This document shows positions 1 through 8,679 of a stretch of 64,000 nt of DNA, one piece after another. The stretch covers positions 62,001 through 126,000 of the forward strand of contig JBDKTA010000043.1 in the NCBI GenBank assembly GCA_039680605.1. Reading direction: 5' to 3'. How positions within the stretch are numbered: position 1 is the first letter of the stretch; each line of letters starts with the position of its first letter. The position numbers and the translations under genes are program-made. The notes under the pieces are model-generated. The model worked only from the letters and a program-made list of their open reading frames with translations, did not search any database and was not told the DNA's origin. This stretch comes from Planctomycetaceae bacterium (lineage in GTDB: Bacteria; Planctomycetota; Phycisphaerae; SM23-33).

Positions 1-1135
1 CCGTGCCCTCCCCCGCGCCGGTTCGGATGAACAGGCCGCACTCCCTGGCCGAGGGCGTTGGGGGCAATGCGATCACGCCTTCGAGAATAATGCCCTCGCT
101 GGTCGGCAGCGTCTCGGCGAGGATCTTGAAGGAATCCATGGCGATCCCCGGCACGCGCGGCGCCGCGGCGCCGCCCGGGGCCGCCCCGCGCGGCGGGGCG
201 ATGTTCAGCGCCTGGGCCTTGAGGGCGTCGTTGCCCGCCCACCACGCCAGGCGCATCGTGCCGTCGGCGTCGAAGACCGCCCGCTTGAGCAGGCCAAAAT
301 ACACCATGCGGTCCAGCGGACCGCTGACCGGCGCCTGGCGCCCAATGGCGTGGTGGTTCACCAGCAGCCCGTCGGGGCTATGAAAGAACCGAGAGAAATA
401 CGTGTGGAGTTTGCCCCAGCCGTTGTTGGTCAGCAAGCCGCTGTTGCGCTGCTGGCGGACGAGCGGACCGCCCGGCGCCTCGGCGGTATAAGCGATCATG
501 CTGCCGTTGACGCCCAGCATGTGATAGTACGTCTCGCCCACGCGGGCCACCCCGCCGTGTTCGCACGGGCTTTCCAGCGGCGGCTCGATCGCCGGCGGCG
601 GCAAAGCCTCCCACGTCGCGCCGTCGGCGGAGCAGCCGTGCCCGACGCCGTGATGCGCGGCGGGGCTGGCGGTCCAGTAGCCCCACAGGCCGCCTTCCTC
701 TCGTGGGCAGGTGAAGATGCAATCCCAGCGCGCGGTGTCGTTGTCGGCAGTTTTATACCAGCGCGTGTCGGGGCGGGTGCAGTACTGCGCCCCCATCGGC
801 CTCCAGTTCACCAGGTCCGTCGACTCGGCCATGCAGATGCGCTGCCCGCCCTGGGAGTACGAGAAGTTCATGAAGAACTTGCCGTCGCGATCGAAGTCCG
901 GGCTGGCCCAGGTCGACCCGGTGCCCATCCAGGCGACGTCGGGTTCCTTGGTCAGCACCGGCCCGTGTTCTTTCCAGTGTACGCCATCGGGGCTGGTGGC
1001 CAGGGAGACGTTGTCCCACATCGCCCCCGAGTTGGCGAGGTAGTACAGGTAGTACGTGCCCTCGTGCCAGTACAGCCAGGTATCCCACATCTTGCCCGTC
1101 GCGGGCATCTGTGGCTGGTAGAACATCTCTCCCAT
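1..1135 (-). CDS. GH43/GH32-like beta-propeller glycoside hydrolase, 3' end outside window
   Basis: Reading leftwards from an ATG at 1135, preceded by a good ribosome site (AGAGGT), the frame stays open to the window edge, so the C-terminus is missing. The protein has the repeated aromatic and acidic pattern of five-bladed propeller glycosidases: WLYWHEGTYYLYYL near residue 20, then SPDFDRDGKFFMNFS near residue 80, then a WRPMG blade end. No signal peptide is visible, which suggests a cytoplasmic enzyme acting on imported oligosaccharides. It lies downstream of a metallophosphoesterase and a sugar isomerase-like gene on the same strand, so a small sugar-use operon is plausible. The family is inferred from motif style; substrate is unknown. 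Confidence 0.7.
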   Translation of the reverse strand, partial: MGEMFYQPQMPATGKMWDTWLYWHEGTYYLYYLANSGAMWDNVSLATSPDGVHWKEHGPVLTKEPDVAWMGTGSTWASPDFDRDGKFFMNFSYSQGGQRICMAESTDLVNWRPMGAQYCTRPDTRWYKTADNDTARWDCIFTCPREEGGLWGYWTASPAAHHGVGHGCSADGATWEALPPPAIEPPLESPCEHGGVARVGETYYHMLGVNGSMIAYTAEAPGGPLVRQQRNSGLLTNNGWGKLHTYFSRFFHSPDGLLVNHHAIGRQAPVSGPLDRMVYFGLLKRAVFDADGTMRLAWWAGNDALKAQALNIAPPRGAAPGGAAAPRVPGIAMDSFKILAETLPTSEGIILEGVIALPPTPSARECGLFIRTGAGEGT

Positions 1136-1150
1136 CGGTTACCTCTTAAT

Positions 1151-1210
1151 AGCTGGAAGATTGGAATGATGGAATGATGGCTTCCAATCTTCCATTATTC
1201 CATTCTTCCG
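1151..1210. repeat. palindromic intergenic element, family H (copy 1)
   Basis: Imperfect inverted repeat built on GGAAGATTGGAATGATGG and its complement. It fills the gap between the phosphoesterase stop and the glycosidase start. A second, shorter copy lies at 30856-30896 inside the pst operon. Confidence 0.6.
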
Positions 1211-1219
1211 TTTTTGCTC

Positions 1220-1996
1220 TTAGGCCCATTTGGCCAGGTCCCATCGCCAGTCGGCGATATCGACGCGGGGGCCTTTGACGCGCACGACGTTGAACACGCG
1301 CCCGAAATCGGGGTCGATGGCGTGATTGCGACAATGCCCGGCGATCAGGTAAGGACGGCCCTTCCACTGATACCGCGACGGACCGAACTTGGTCTGCAGA
1401 TGCGTGTGCCCTGCCGCCATCAGCGCGACGTTGGCCGGGGCGATGGCGGTTTCGAACTCGCTTTCGTTGGGGAGCGTTTCGGGCGTTCCGTGGGAGAAGA
1501 AGACCATCGGCCGCCCCGCGGCGCCCTCGACCTGTCCGGCCAGCCACCGCAGTTGCACCTCGTGCATGGGCGGGACCGTGTCGTAGACGCCGAAGGGGAT
1601 ATACATCGAGACGAACCTGACGCCGCCGGCGTCGAAGGCGTAGTACCGCCCGCCGTGGCGGCAGATGAACCACGTGACCGCGTTGCCGTTGGCCAGGTCG
1701 TGATTGCCCAGCGTCTCGTAGGCGGGCAGGGTGGCTGTTTGCATGGCCGCCTGATAGAGGGCCAGTTCTTCGCCGTTGTTGGGTCCGTCGACGAAATCGC
1801 CGCAGTGCAGCATGAACGCCGGCCGCTCGACGCACCCGCCCAGCGCCGCGGGCCAGGGTTCGCCGTCGAGATGCTCCATCTGGTCCAGGGCCTGGTGGCG
1901 GATATCGGCAGGGCCCTGGCGCGGCTCGTATCCGAAATGGGTATCCGACCAGACCAGGAAGGTTATATCTGCTTTCAAGTTCTTCGCCTCGTTCAC
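1220..1996 (-). CDS. calcineurin-like metallophosphoesterase
   Basis: 258-residue protein from a GTG start at 1996, chosen because GGAGGTG lies directly upstream; a longer open frame to 2176 overlaps the upstream gene and looks non-coding. Metal-binding motifs are complete: SDTHFG (DxH), LHCGDFVDG (GDxxx), TLGNHDLA (GNHD), FFSHGT and AAGHTHLQ (GHxH). It should be a two-metal phosphoesterase of the purple acid phosphatase/3',5'-cAMP phosphodiesterase-like superfamily. It starts about 30 nt after the stop of the sugar isomerase-like gene and is probably cotranscribed with it. Substrate is unknown. No signal peptide is seen. Confidence 0.85.
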   Translation of the reverse strand: MNEAKNLKADITFLVWSDTHFGYEPRQGPADIRHQALDQMEHLDGEPWPAALGGCVERPAFMLHCGDFVDGPNNGEELALYQAAMQTATLPAYETLGNHDLANGNAVTWFICRHGGRYYAFDAGGVRFVSMYIPFGVYDTVPPMHEVQLRWLAGQVEGAAGRPMVFFSHGTPETLPNESEFETAIAPANVALMAAGHTHLQTKFGPSRYQWKGRPYLIAGHCRNHAIDPDFGRVFNVVRVKGPRVDIADWRWDLAKWA

Positions 1997-2025
1997 GCCG
2001 CACCTCCGGGGGGGCTCGCGCCCGG

Positions 2026-2895
2026 TCAGCGCTCCAGGGTCCCCGTCCGCAGCTTCTCTCTCAAACCCGCCAGTTGGGCGACGGTATCTTTCGCGTCGGC
2101 GCCGAACTGGCCGGTCTCGAACATCAGCGGGCCTTTGTACCCGCTGCGCTCCAACTCCGCCAGCAACTGTTCCCAAGGCAACACGCCGCGACCGGGCGCC
2201 CAGTGACGCTCATCGAGACCGTCGTTGTCGGACAGGTGCGTCGTGCAGACGAACCTGCCGATGCGCCTGACGTATTCTATCGGGTCCTGGCCGGCCAGGT
2301 TGATGTGGTTGACGTCCAGGCACAAGCCCGCTCTGCGGCCGTCGAAAAGGTCCGCCATCGCCTCGACTTCGTCGGGGCGGTTGAGCAGTCCCCAGGGCGG
2401 CATGGGCTCGACGGCCAGCACGATCCCCCGCGCGTCATGTCGGCGGCGGCAGAGGGCTTCGAGCTGTTCCACGCACGCCCGCAGGGTGCGGCGGCACAGG
2501 CCCATCGCCTCGCTGCGCCGATCCGCCTGCAGATGGCTGGCGTTGGGGTGAATGATCAGCCGCCGCCCGCCCAGGTCTGCCACCCGCTCGAGGCACCACG
2601 CCACCGCCGCGACGGTTCCCTCGCGGACAGCCGCGTCGGGATGGGCCGGATCGATCAGCCCCGCCTCGGGCACCGTCGCAGCGTAGGGCATGTGGTAGGC
2701 CCAGACGGACAGCCCGCATCCGTCGAGCATTTTCTTGAGCTGCGCCAGGGCCGCCCCGTCGGCCAGCCATGGCCAGTAGCCCAGATTAAGTTCGACGCTG
2801 GTAAAACCGAATCGCTCAAAGAGCGGCAAGTGGCCAGCCGGGTCGATTCCGGCCAGGCAGTGGGTCGAGATTCCAAAATCGTTGTCGATGCTCAT
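2026..2895 (-). CDS. sugar phosphate isomerase/epimerase (xylose isomerase-like TIM barrel)
   Basis: 289 residues, typical for the AP endonuclease 2/xylose isomerase-like TIM-barrel family. Strand-end residues expected for the metal site are visible: VELNLGYW near 35, IHPNASH near 115, VEPMPPWG near 165, CLDVNHINLAG near 195, THLSDNDG near 220 and a late FETGQFG. Members isomerise or epimerise keto-sugars, inositol derivatives or similar compounds; the exact substrate cannot be told. It is the first gene of a minus-strand run with a metallophosphoesterase and a glycosidase. The 203-nt gap upstream separates it from the divergent YXWGXW gene, so promoters for both should lie there. Confidence 0.85.
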   Translation of the reverse strand: MSIDNDFGISTHCLAGIDPAGHLPLFERFGFTSVELNLGYWPWLADGAALAQLKKMLDGCGLSVWAYHMPYAATVPEAGLIDPAHPDAAVREGTVAAVAWCLERVADLGGRRLIIHPNASHLQADRRSEAMGLCRRTLRACVEQLEALCRRRHDARGIVLAVEPMPPWGLLNRPDEVEAMADLFDGRRAGLCLDVNHINLAGQDPIEYVRRIGRFVCTTHLSDNDGLDERHWAPGRGVLPWEQLLAELERSGYKGPLMFETGQFGADAKDTVAQLAGLREKLRTGTLER

Positions 2896-3098
2896 GATTG
2901 CGTAATACCGGCAGCGACGGGGGGATGTCTACCAAATTGTTGCACCGGGGTCCCCTTTGATCGAGCGGCGTGTAACCCATCCCATCGGGGGCGACACCAT
3001 TCCTATAGCCGCAGCGGACCCTGTGCCGCGGGCGTGGCTTTTCATCGGGGTCTGCGGCCTGAACCTAGAATGAATTAAACGGGTGGGAGGACAAGATC

Positions 3099-5969
3099 AT
3101 GAGCCGCCTGAGAATCGCAATCGCCGTGATTGGTGCCGCAGTGGTCATGTACGTCGCATCTCCGCTGTGGGCCCAAATCCAGATCCGCGTTAACCCCAGC
3201 GAGCAGGACCAGAGCCATGTCGAACGGTATTCCGTGATCGAGCCGCTGACGCGCGGGCCCCTGCACGAGGCCATCGCCGAGCCGGTCGTGTTCAATGGCG
3301 AGGCCGCGGGTCTGGTGATCTCCACGCCCCCGCCGGCGCCGATCGATGAACTGCCGCCCGACCAGCAGCCCATTGGCGACAACATCGTGTGGATTCCCGG
3401 CTACTGGTTCTGGGAACCGAGCATGAACAACTTCGTGTGGGTCAGCGGGTGCTGGCGCGAGGCGCCGCCCGCCCGTGCGTGGGTGAGCGGTTACTGGGTG
3501 CGCGTTACGGAAGGATACCGATGGGTGCCGGGCTTCTGGATGGACGCCGCCCTTGAGCAGATTGCCTATCTGCCGGCCCCGCCGGATAGCCTCGAGAGCG
3601 GGCCGCCCGCCCAGCCCCCGACCGACGATGTGGTCTGGGTCCCGGGGGTGTGGACCTGGCAGCAGGACCGGTTCGCGTGGCGGCCGGGCTTCTGGCTGAC
3701 CGCCGTGCCCGACTGGGTGTGGACGCCGGCCCACTATGTCCGCGACCCGTACGGCTATGTGTTCGTCGACGGATACTGGGATTATCCGCTGGAGCGGCGC
3801 GGGGTGGCCTTCCTTCCGGTGTACTACCCTCGCCAATACTACGGCCGCTCGTTCACGCCCTCGCTGGTGCTGGACCTGTCGGTGGTGTTCGAGAGCCTCT
3901 TTTCTGCTCCGCGATACGACCACTACTACTTCGGCGACTACTACGACGCCGGCTATGCCGACGCGGGGATCTACCCCTGGTACGATGTGCAGCCGCGTGT
4001 GTGGTACGACCCGGTGTACTCGCACCGCCACTGGAGTCATCGCCACGAGCCGCGATGGCGGGAGTCGTTGGCGCGCCAGTACAGTGACCGTCAGCGCGAA
4101 CCGCGCTACCGCCCCGCCCCGACCTACCGTGCCCTGCTTGACCAGGTGGCCAGACTCGCCGAAGGCGACCGGGCAGGCCTGTCGCTGGGTGTGACGTTCC
4201 AGCAGTTTGCCCAGAGCCCCGAGCGACCGTTCCGGTTCGAACGCTCCGACCGCCAGTTGTGGACGCAGTCGAGCCGCCGTGTCCAGGAGGAACGGCTCCA
4301 GCGCCGCGACCAGACGCGGTGGCAAGCCGCCCGTACCGCCCCGGCGGTGACCAGCCCGACCCAAACGCAGGCCGCCGAACAGGTTCGCCAAGCCGAACAA
4401 GCCCGCCGTCAGGCGGAACAGGACGTCGAGCGGGTGGAGAATCGCCGGCTGCGAAACGAGCAGGCTCGCCGCCAGAAGCAAGCGGCGCCTGAGAGTGTCG
4501 CGGCCCCGACGGCAGGGCAACCTCCAGCCGAAGACACCCGCCGCCGGCAGGAACTGCAGGCCCGGGAAATCGAGGCTCAGCGCCAAGAGCAGGCACAGCA
4601 AGAGGCGAGGGAACGTGCTCGAATAGCCCGCCAAGCGCAGGAAGCGGCAGAGCGAGACGCTCAGTCCGCACGCACCCAGGAACAGCGACGCCTAGCTGAA
4701 CAACGGGCCCGGGACGCCGCCCAGGCCGCTCAGGAAGCCCAGAGGCAACAGCGCCAGGCGCAGGAACAGCAGCAACGGCTTGAGCAGCAGCGCACGGAGG
4801 AAACGCGCCGCCAGCTCGAACGCCAGCGCCAGGACGCCGCCCGACAGAGCGACGCCCAGCGCCAGGCGAAAGAGGCTGCCGACGCCGCTGCCCAGGCTCA
4901 GCGCCGCGCCGAAGCGGCTGGACCGGTCAAGAACGAGGCTCAGCGAGCCGCCTCGGCCGCTGAAGAGGCCCGTCGTCAGGCCGAACAGGCCGCCCGACAG
5001 GCCAGCGACGAACAATCGCGCCGCCAGGCGACCGAGGCCGCCGACGCGGCGCGCCGGGCTAGAGATCAGGCTCAAAGGGCTGCACGCGAAGACCGCCCGG
5101 GCGAAACGCTTCGCCAGTCGCAGGAAGCCGCCCGCAGCGCACGCCAGGCGAAGGAGAAGGCCCAGCAGGCCCAGGCGCTGGAACAGGAAAACCAGCGCAC
5201 GGTAGAAGAGGCGCGCCGGCAACAGCGCCAAGCCGAAGAGGCACGCCAACAGGACCAGCAAGCCCGACAGCAGGAACAGGCCCGCAAGGAAGCCGCCGAT
5301 CGCGAAAGCCGCCTCAGGAGTCAGGACGCCGCCAAGCAGCCAGACGCCCGGCGGACCCAGGAGCAGCAGGCTCGCCAGGCGCAGGATAACCAGCGCAAGG
5401 CCCAGGATGCGGCCAGGCAGGAAGCTGCCAAGCAGCAAGCGGCCCGGCAGGCCCAGGAACAGCAGGCTCGCCAGGCGCAGGATAACCAGCGCAAGGCCCA
5501 GGACGCGGCCAAACAGGAAGCTGCCAGACAGCAAGCGGCCCGGCAGGCCCAGGAGCAGCAGGCTCGCCAGGCGCAGGAGAATCAGCGTAAAGCTCAGGAC
5601 GCGGCCAAACAGGAAGCCGCCAAGCAGCAAGCCGCCCGACAGGCGCAGGAACAGGCCCGCCAGGCTCAGGAGAACCAGCGCAAGGCTCAGGACGCGGCCA
5701 GGCAGGAAGCCGCCAAGCAGCAAGCCGCCCGGCAGGCGCAGGAACAGGCTCGCCAGGCGCAGGAGAATCAGCGCAAGGCTCAGGACGCGGCCAAGCAGGA
5801 AGCTGCCAAGCAGCAAGCAGCCCGACAGGCCCAGGAACAGGCTCGTCAGGCGCAGGAGGCTGCAAAGGCCCAGGAAGCTCGCAAGCCAGAAGCGGCCCCT
5901 ACGCCGCCTGAGTCAGGCAAGGATGCTGACAAGGGCAAAGGCCAGGGCAAGAACAAGCGGAAGGACTGA
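3099..5969 (+). CDS. secreted YXWGXW-repeat protein with long Gln/Ala/Arg coiled coil
   Basis: 956 residues, ATG preceded by GGGAGGACAAG. Residues 1-27 form a signal peptide ending in ...SPLWAQ. Residues 95-240 carry about seven copies of the YXWGXW motif (WIPGYW, WVSGYW, WVPGFW, WRPGFW), a domain of unknown function common in Planctomycetota and Proteobacteria. Residues 250-320 are Tyr/His-rich. From about 350 to 935 the chain is almost only Q, A, R, E, K and D, predicted as a continuous helix or coiled coil of TolA-like composition, ending in a Lys-rich tail. Five near-identical units of 31-32 residues lie at 5367-5837. A periplasmic or envelope-spanning structural role is an inference. Confidence 0.8.
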   Translation: MSRLRIAIAVIGAAVVMYVASPLWAQIQIRVNPSEQDQSHVERYSVIEPLTRGPLHEAIAEPVVFNGEAAGLVISTPPPAPIDELPPDQQPIGDNIVWIPGYWFWEPSMNNFVWVSGCWREAPPARAWVSGYWVRVTEGYRWVPGFWMDAALEQIAYLPAPPDSLESGPPAQPPTDDVVWVPGVWTWQQDRFAWRPGFWLTAVPDWVWTPAHYVRDPYGYVFVDGYWDYPLERRGVAFLPVYYPRQYYGRSFTPSLVLDLSVVFESLFSAPRYDHYYFGDYYDAGYADAGIYPWYDVQPRVWYDPVYSHRHWSHRHEPRWRESLARQYSDRQREPRYRPAPTYRALLDQVARLAEGDRAGLSLGVTFQQFAQSPERPFRFERSDRQLWTQSSRRVQEERLQRRDQTRWQAARTAPAVTSPTQTQAAEQVRQAEQARRQAEQDVERVENRRLRNEQARRQKQAAPESVAAPTAGQPPAEDTRRRQELQAREIEAQRQEQAQQEARERARIARQAQEAAERDAQSARTQEQRRLAEQRARDAAQAAQEAQRQQRQAQEQQQRLEQQRTEETRRQLERQRQDAARQSDAQRQAKEAADAAAQAQRRAEAAGPVKNEAQRAASAAEEARRQAEQAARQASDEQSRRQATEAADAARRARDQAQRAAREDRPGETLRQSQEAARSARQAKEKAQQAQALEQENQRTVEEARRQQRQAEEARQQDQQARQQEQARKEAADRESRLRSQDAAKQPDARRTQEQQARQAQDNQRKAQDAARQEAAKQQAARQAQEQQARQAQDNQRKAQDAAKQEAARQQAARQAQEQQARQAQENQRKAQDAAKQEAAKQQAARQAQEQARQAQENQRKAQDAARQEAAKQQAARQAQEQARQAQENQRKAQDAAKQEAAKQQAARQAQEQARQAQEAAKAQEARKPEAAPTPPESGKDADKGKGQGKNKRKD
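5367..5837 (+). repeat. five tandem 96/93-bp coding repeats
   Basis: Copies begin at 5367, 5463, 5559, 5652 and 5745. The first three spacings correspond to 32-residue units and the last two to 31-residue units, differing by one Gln codon. Each unit contains NQRKAQDAA followed by QEAA. The DNA identity is high, which indicates recent amplification or gene conversion within the coiled coil. Confidence 0.9.
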
Positions 5970-5992
5970 CGGCGGCAATGGGATTACCGGCG

Positions 5993-6991
5993 TCACCAGT
6001 TCTCGATCTCGCCGACGATTTCTTCGACGAGATCCTTGATGGCGACGATCCCAACATGGCGGGCTTGGGCGTCGGCGACCACGGCCAGGGCGATCCGCTG
6101 GCGCTGCATCCGGTAGAGGGCCTGCGTGATGTTGAGCGACTCGTCGAGCACCAGCGGCGGCGGGGCCAGCGACTGCAGATCGGTCTGGGGCGGGCTGCTC
6201 AGGGCGTGGTAGATATCCAGCACGCCGGCGATGCGTCCGTCGGAGTCTCGCAGGGGCAGGCGGCGATATTCATGGGCTTTCATGATCTCGAAGATGCCCT
6301 CGCGCGTGATGTCGACGGGGGCGGCCACCACGTGCTGCATGGGGATCATCGCCTTCTTGAGCATGACCTGCGAGATGCCCATGACGCGCTGGGCCATGCG
6401 GGTCTGGAAGTCGGTCAGGGCGCCGCTGGCCTGCCCTTCGGCCACAATCGCCGCAACCCCGACGTGCCCCAGGGCCTGCTCGTCGCCGCCGGTGCGCCAG
6501 AATCGCGTCAGCAGCCAGGCGAACCCGAGCACCAGCGGACGCGCCAGCGTGACCGTGAACAGCCACCCCGACAGGCGCACCAGCCACGCCAGGCGGTACA
6601 TGAGCGTTTCCGCCAGGCGCTGGAAGACGTTCTTGGGCAGCGTTTCGCCCAGGACGAACAGAATGCCCGTGCCGACGACGATGGCGTAGAACTCGGCGCG
6701 GCGGCCGGCGCCGCCCAGGATGAACATGGCGCTGACGGCGTAGGTGAAGGCATAGTTGGCGACGTTGTTGCCGATCAGCAGCGTGGCCAGCAGTCGCCGC
6801 GGGTGGGCGAGCTGGTGGTGAATGGTCCGTGCCCCGCGGCGCCGCTGCTCGACGGACAGCTCCAGGCGCACCTTGTTGAGCACGTAGAAGCCCATTTCCA
6901 TGCCCGAGTACAAGGCGCTGAGGCCGACGCCGGCGATCGCGACGATCCAGTAGATCGCCCACTGCATGTTGATGCTCAGGTTATCCAGCAT
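5993..6991 (-). CDS. CNNM/DUF21 and CBS-pair membrane protein
   Basis: 332 residues. The N-terminal 180 residues are a CNNM transmembrane domain (about four hydrophobic segments, with GLSALYSGMEMGFYVLNKVRLEL in the first half given here in pieces: SGMEMG and LNKVRLE). A CBS pair follows: MIPMQHVVAAPVDITREGIF region near 215 and VLDIYHAL near 265. It lacks the C-terminal CorC/HlyC domain present in its neighbour. The start overlaps the end of the upstream paralogue by 11 nt, so the two are translationally coupled. Members are linked to Mg2+/Co2+ or other ion efflux; the two proteins could act as a heteromer, which is inference. Confidence 0.85.
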   Translation of the reverse strand: MLDNLSINMQWAIYWIVAIAGVGLSALYSGMEMGFYVLNKVRLELSVEQRRRGARTIHHQLAHPRRLLATLLIGNNVANYAFTYAVSAMFILGGAGRRAEFYAIVVGTGILFVLGETLPKNVFQRLAETLMYRLAWLVRLSGWLFTVTLARPLVLGFAWLLTRFWRTGGDEQALGHVGVAAIVAEGQASGALTDFQTRMAQRVMGISQVMLKKAMIPMQHVVAAPVDITREGIFEIMKAHEYRRLPLRDSDGRIAGVLDIYHALSSPPQTDLQSLAPPPLVLDESLNITQALYRMQRQRIALAVVADAQARHVGIVAIKDLVEEIVGEIENW

Positions 6992-8309
6992 GGTCGCCCC
7001 CTCGCCGGCCAGCGCCCGCGCTGTCGAGCCCCGGCGCCCGCGTCCGGTCCTGCACCAGCTCCAGCCGCAACTGCCCGATGCGGCGTTTGCGCATGGAGAC
7101 GACGGTGAACTGCAGGTTGCGGAAGGTGACGGTCTCGCCCTCGTGGGGAATCCGCCCCATCAGCGACGTCACGAATCCGCCGATGGTGCTGATGTGCCTG
7201 CCGGAGAGATTCATCTTCAGCGCGTCGGCCAACTCATGCACCGGCAGATTGCCGTCCAGCACGTACGCCCCGTCGCGCTGAGGCTCCACGGCGGCCTCGT
7301 GCGCCGAGAAGGGGTCGGGCAGATCGCCGACGATTTCCTCCAGCACGTCCTGCAGCGTGATCAGCCCGGCGGTGCCGCCGTATTCGTCGACGACGATGGC
7401 CATCTGCATCTTGGTGACGCGAAACTGCAGCAGCACCCGTTCGAGGCGTGCGGCCTCGGGCACAAACGGCACGGGCGTGACGAGTTCCCGCAGAGGCGCC
7501 TGTGGGCGCAGCAGCAGCGTCTTGGCGTGGATCACGCCCAGGATGTTGTCGAGATTGTCGTCATAGACCGGCACCTTTCGCAGATGGGTTCCGGCCAGCA
7601 GGTCGGCAAGGGCGGCCCGCGGGGCGTTGATCTCGAAGGCGACCATGTCCACCCGGGGGACCATGACGTCGCGGGCGCGCAGGTCCGTCAACTCCATGAT
7701 CTCCTGCAGCAGCGAGTGCGCGTCGGTGTCGATGGCGCCGCGCTTGGCCGAAAGGTCCAGCACCGCCGCCAGCTCGTCGGAGGTGATCTCGCGCCGCTCG
7801 GGCGGTCCGCCGCCGGCCAGCAACCGCGTCAGCGGGTTGATCAGCCCCCGCTGGAGAATCCAGAGCACCGGATCGACCGCCCGCAGGAGCATTGCCGCCG
7901 GCCACGCGACCAGCCGTGCCACGCGCTGCGGGTGAGAGACCGCCAGCAGCTTGGGCAGCACCTCGGCCAACAGGATCAGCGCCAGTAGCGGACCTACCGT
8001 CACCAGCAACGCGGCCCAGGCGCCCACGTCGCTCTTGAGAATGTTCAGCGTCAATGCCGCCGCCACGGCCGCAAACGCCACGTTGACCAGCATGTTGCCC
8101 AGCAGCAGCGCCTGCAGGAGGATCGGCGGGCGTCGCAGCAGCGCTGCCGCCAGTCGCCCCGATCGCCCGCTGGCGCGAAGCTGCTGGACCTGCGCCGGCG
8201 AGAGACTGAACAGCGCCGTCTCGGACCCGCTGAAAAAGCCCGAGGCGCACAGCAGCAGAACCAACGTGATCAGGAATCCGGCGTGCTGGAGGAGAAAGCT
8301 GCCGTCCAC
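6981..8309 (-). CDS. CNNM/CorC family (hemolysin-like) ion transport protein
   Basis: 442 residues with the full family order: DUF21 membrane domain (SGFFSGSETALFSL at 24-37), CBS pair (VMVPRVDMVAFE near 208; MQMAIVVDEYGGTAG near 285, then DVLEEIVGDLPD) and a C-terminal CorC/HlyC domain (DGNLPVHEL, then GGFVTSLMGRIPHEGE). Family members mediate Mg2+/Co2+ or Na+-linked divalent cation efflux at the inner membrane. It is first in a two-gene operon with a shorter paralogue. The start codon at 8309 is followed by a clean membrane segment. Confidence 0.9.
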   Translation of the reverse strand: MDGSFLLQHAGFLITLVLLLCASGFFSGSETALFSLSPAQVQQLRASGRSGRLAAALLRRPPILLQALLLGNMLVNVAFAAVAAALTLNILKSDVGAWAALLVTVGPLLALILLAEVLPKLLAVSHPQRVARLVAWPAAMLLRAVDPVLWILQRGLINPLTRLLAGGGPPERREITSDELAAVLDLSAKRGAIDTDAHSLLQEIMELTDLRARDVMVPRVDMVAFEINAPRAALADLLAGTHLRKVPVYDDNLDNILGVIHAKTLLLRPQAPLRELVTPVPFVPEAARLERVLLQFRVTKMQMAIVVDEYGGTAGLITLQDVLEEIVGDLPDPFSAHEAAVEPQRDGAYVLDGNLPVHELADALKMNLSGRHISTIGGFVTSLMGRIPHEGETVTFRNLQFTVVSMRKRRIGQLRLELVQDRTRAPGLDSAGAGRRGGDHAG

Positions 8310-8679
8310 GCTCAGCCCTCCCGCGCGGCAGAGAGCGAGATATCGAGGATCCGGCGGTCAGAGAGGGTCACCGTACGCATACAGAAATTATATCAGAAAA
8401 ATGGAGGTTCGGATTAATCCCCGCCTCGGGTGCCATGGCGGTCGTTTCTCAACTGCTCCATGCTGAAGGAACGCGGCCAGGGAACAGATTACCACAGAGG
8501 CACAGAGGATCAGAGGAAGAAACAGCAAAACTCTTCATTCTTCTTCCTTCTTCCGGTTTTTTCTGCCTCAGTGCTCCTCTGTGCCTCTGTGGTAAATCTC
8601 ACGGCGGCGACAGTCAGAGACATGGCGGCTGGGAAACGGCCGCCATGGCACCCAACGCCGGCCGCCATGGCACTCAATT
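8310..8679. other. 370-nt gap without a gene, holding a composite repeat
   Basis: No open frame here looks coding. Almost all of 8428-8672 is repeat (next entry); 8310-8427 shows nothing recognisable beyond the probable promoter region of the CNNM operon. Confidence 0.6.
8428..8672. repeat. composite palindromic element: family L arms around family A hairpin
   Basis: The outer arms (8428-8450 and 8631-8653) match in inverted orientation around GGTGCCATGGCGG. The inner hairpin A has arms at 8489-8517 and 8571-8597, with a perfect core TTACCACAGAGGCACAGAGG. The module containing GCCGCCATGTC and CTGACTGTCG between L and A recurs in the same order at 62992-63149. Other A copies are at 20917 and 50935. 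Confidence 0.85.

Noticed and set aside
4692-5816. A Leu/Gly-rich minus-strand frame opposite the coiled coil
   Set aside because: It reads as a membrane-like protein only because Gln/Ala/Arg codons on the plus strand give Leu/Gly/Ala codons in reverse; no start site or partner supports it.
5367-5837. CRISPR-like appearance of the regular 93-96 bp repeats
   Set aside because: There are no unique spacers; the units are contiguous, in frame and encode a coiled coil.
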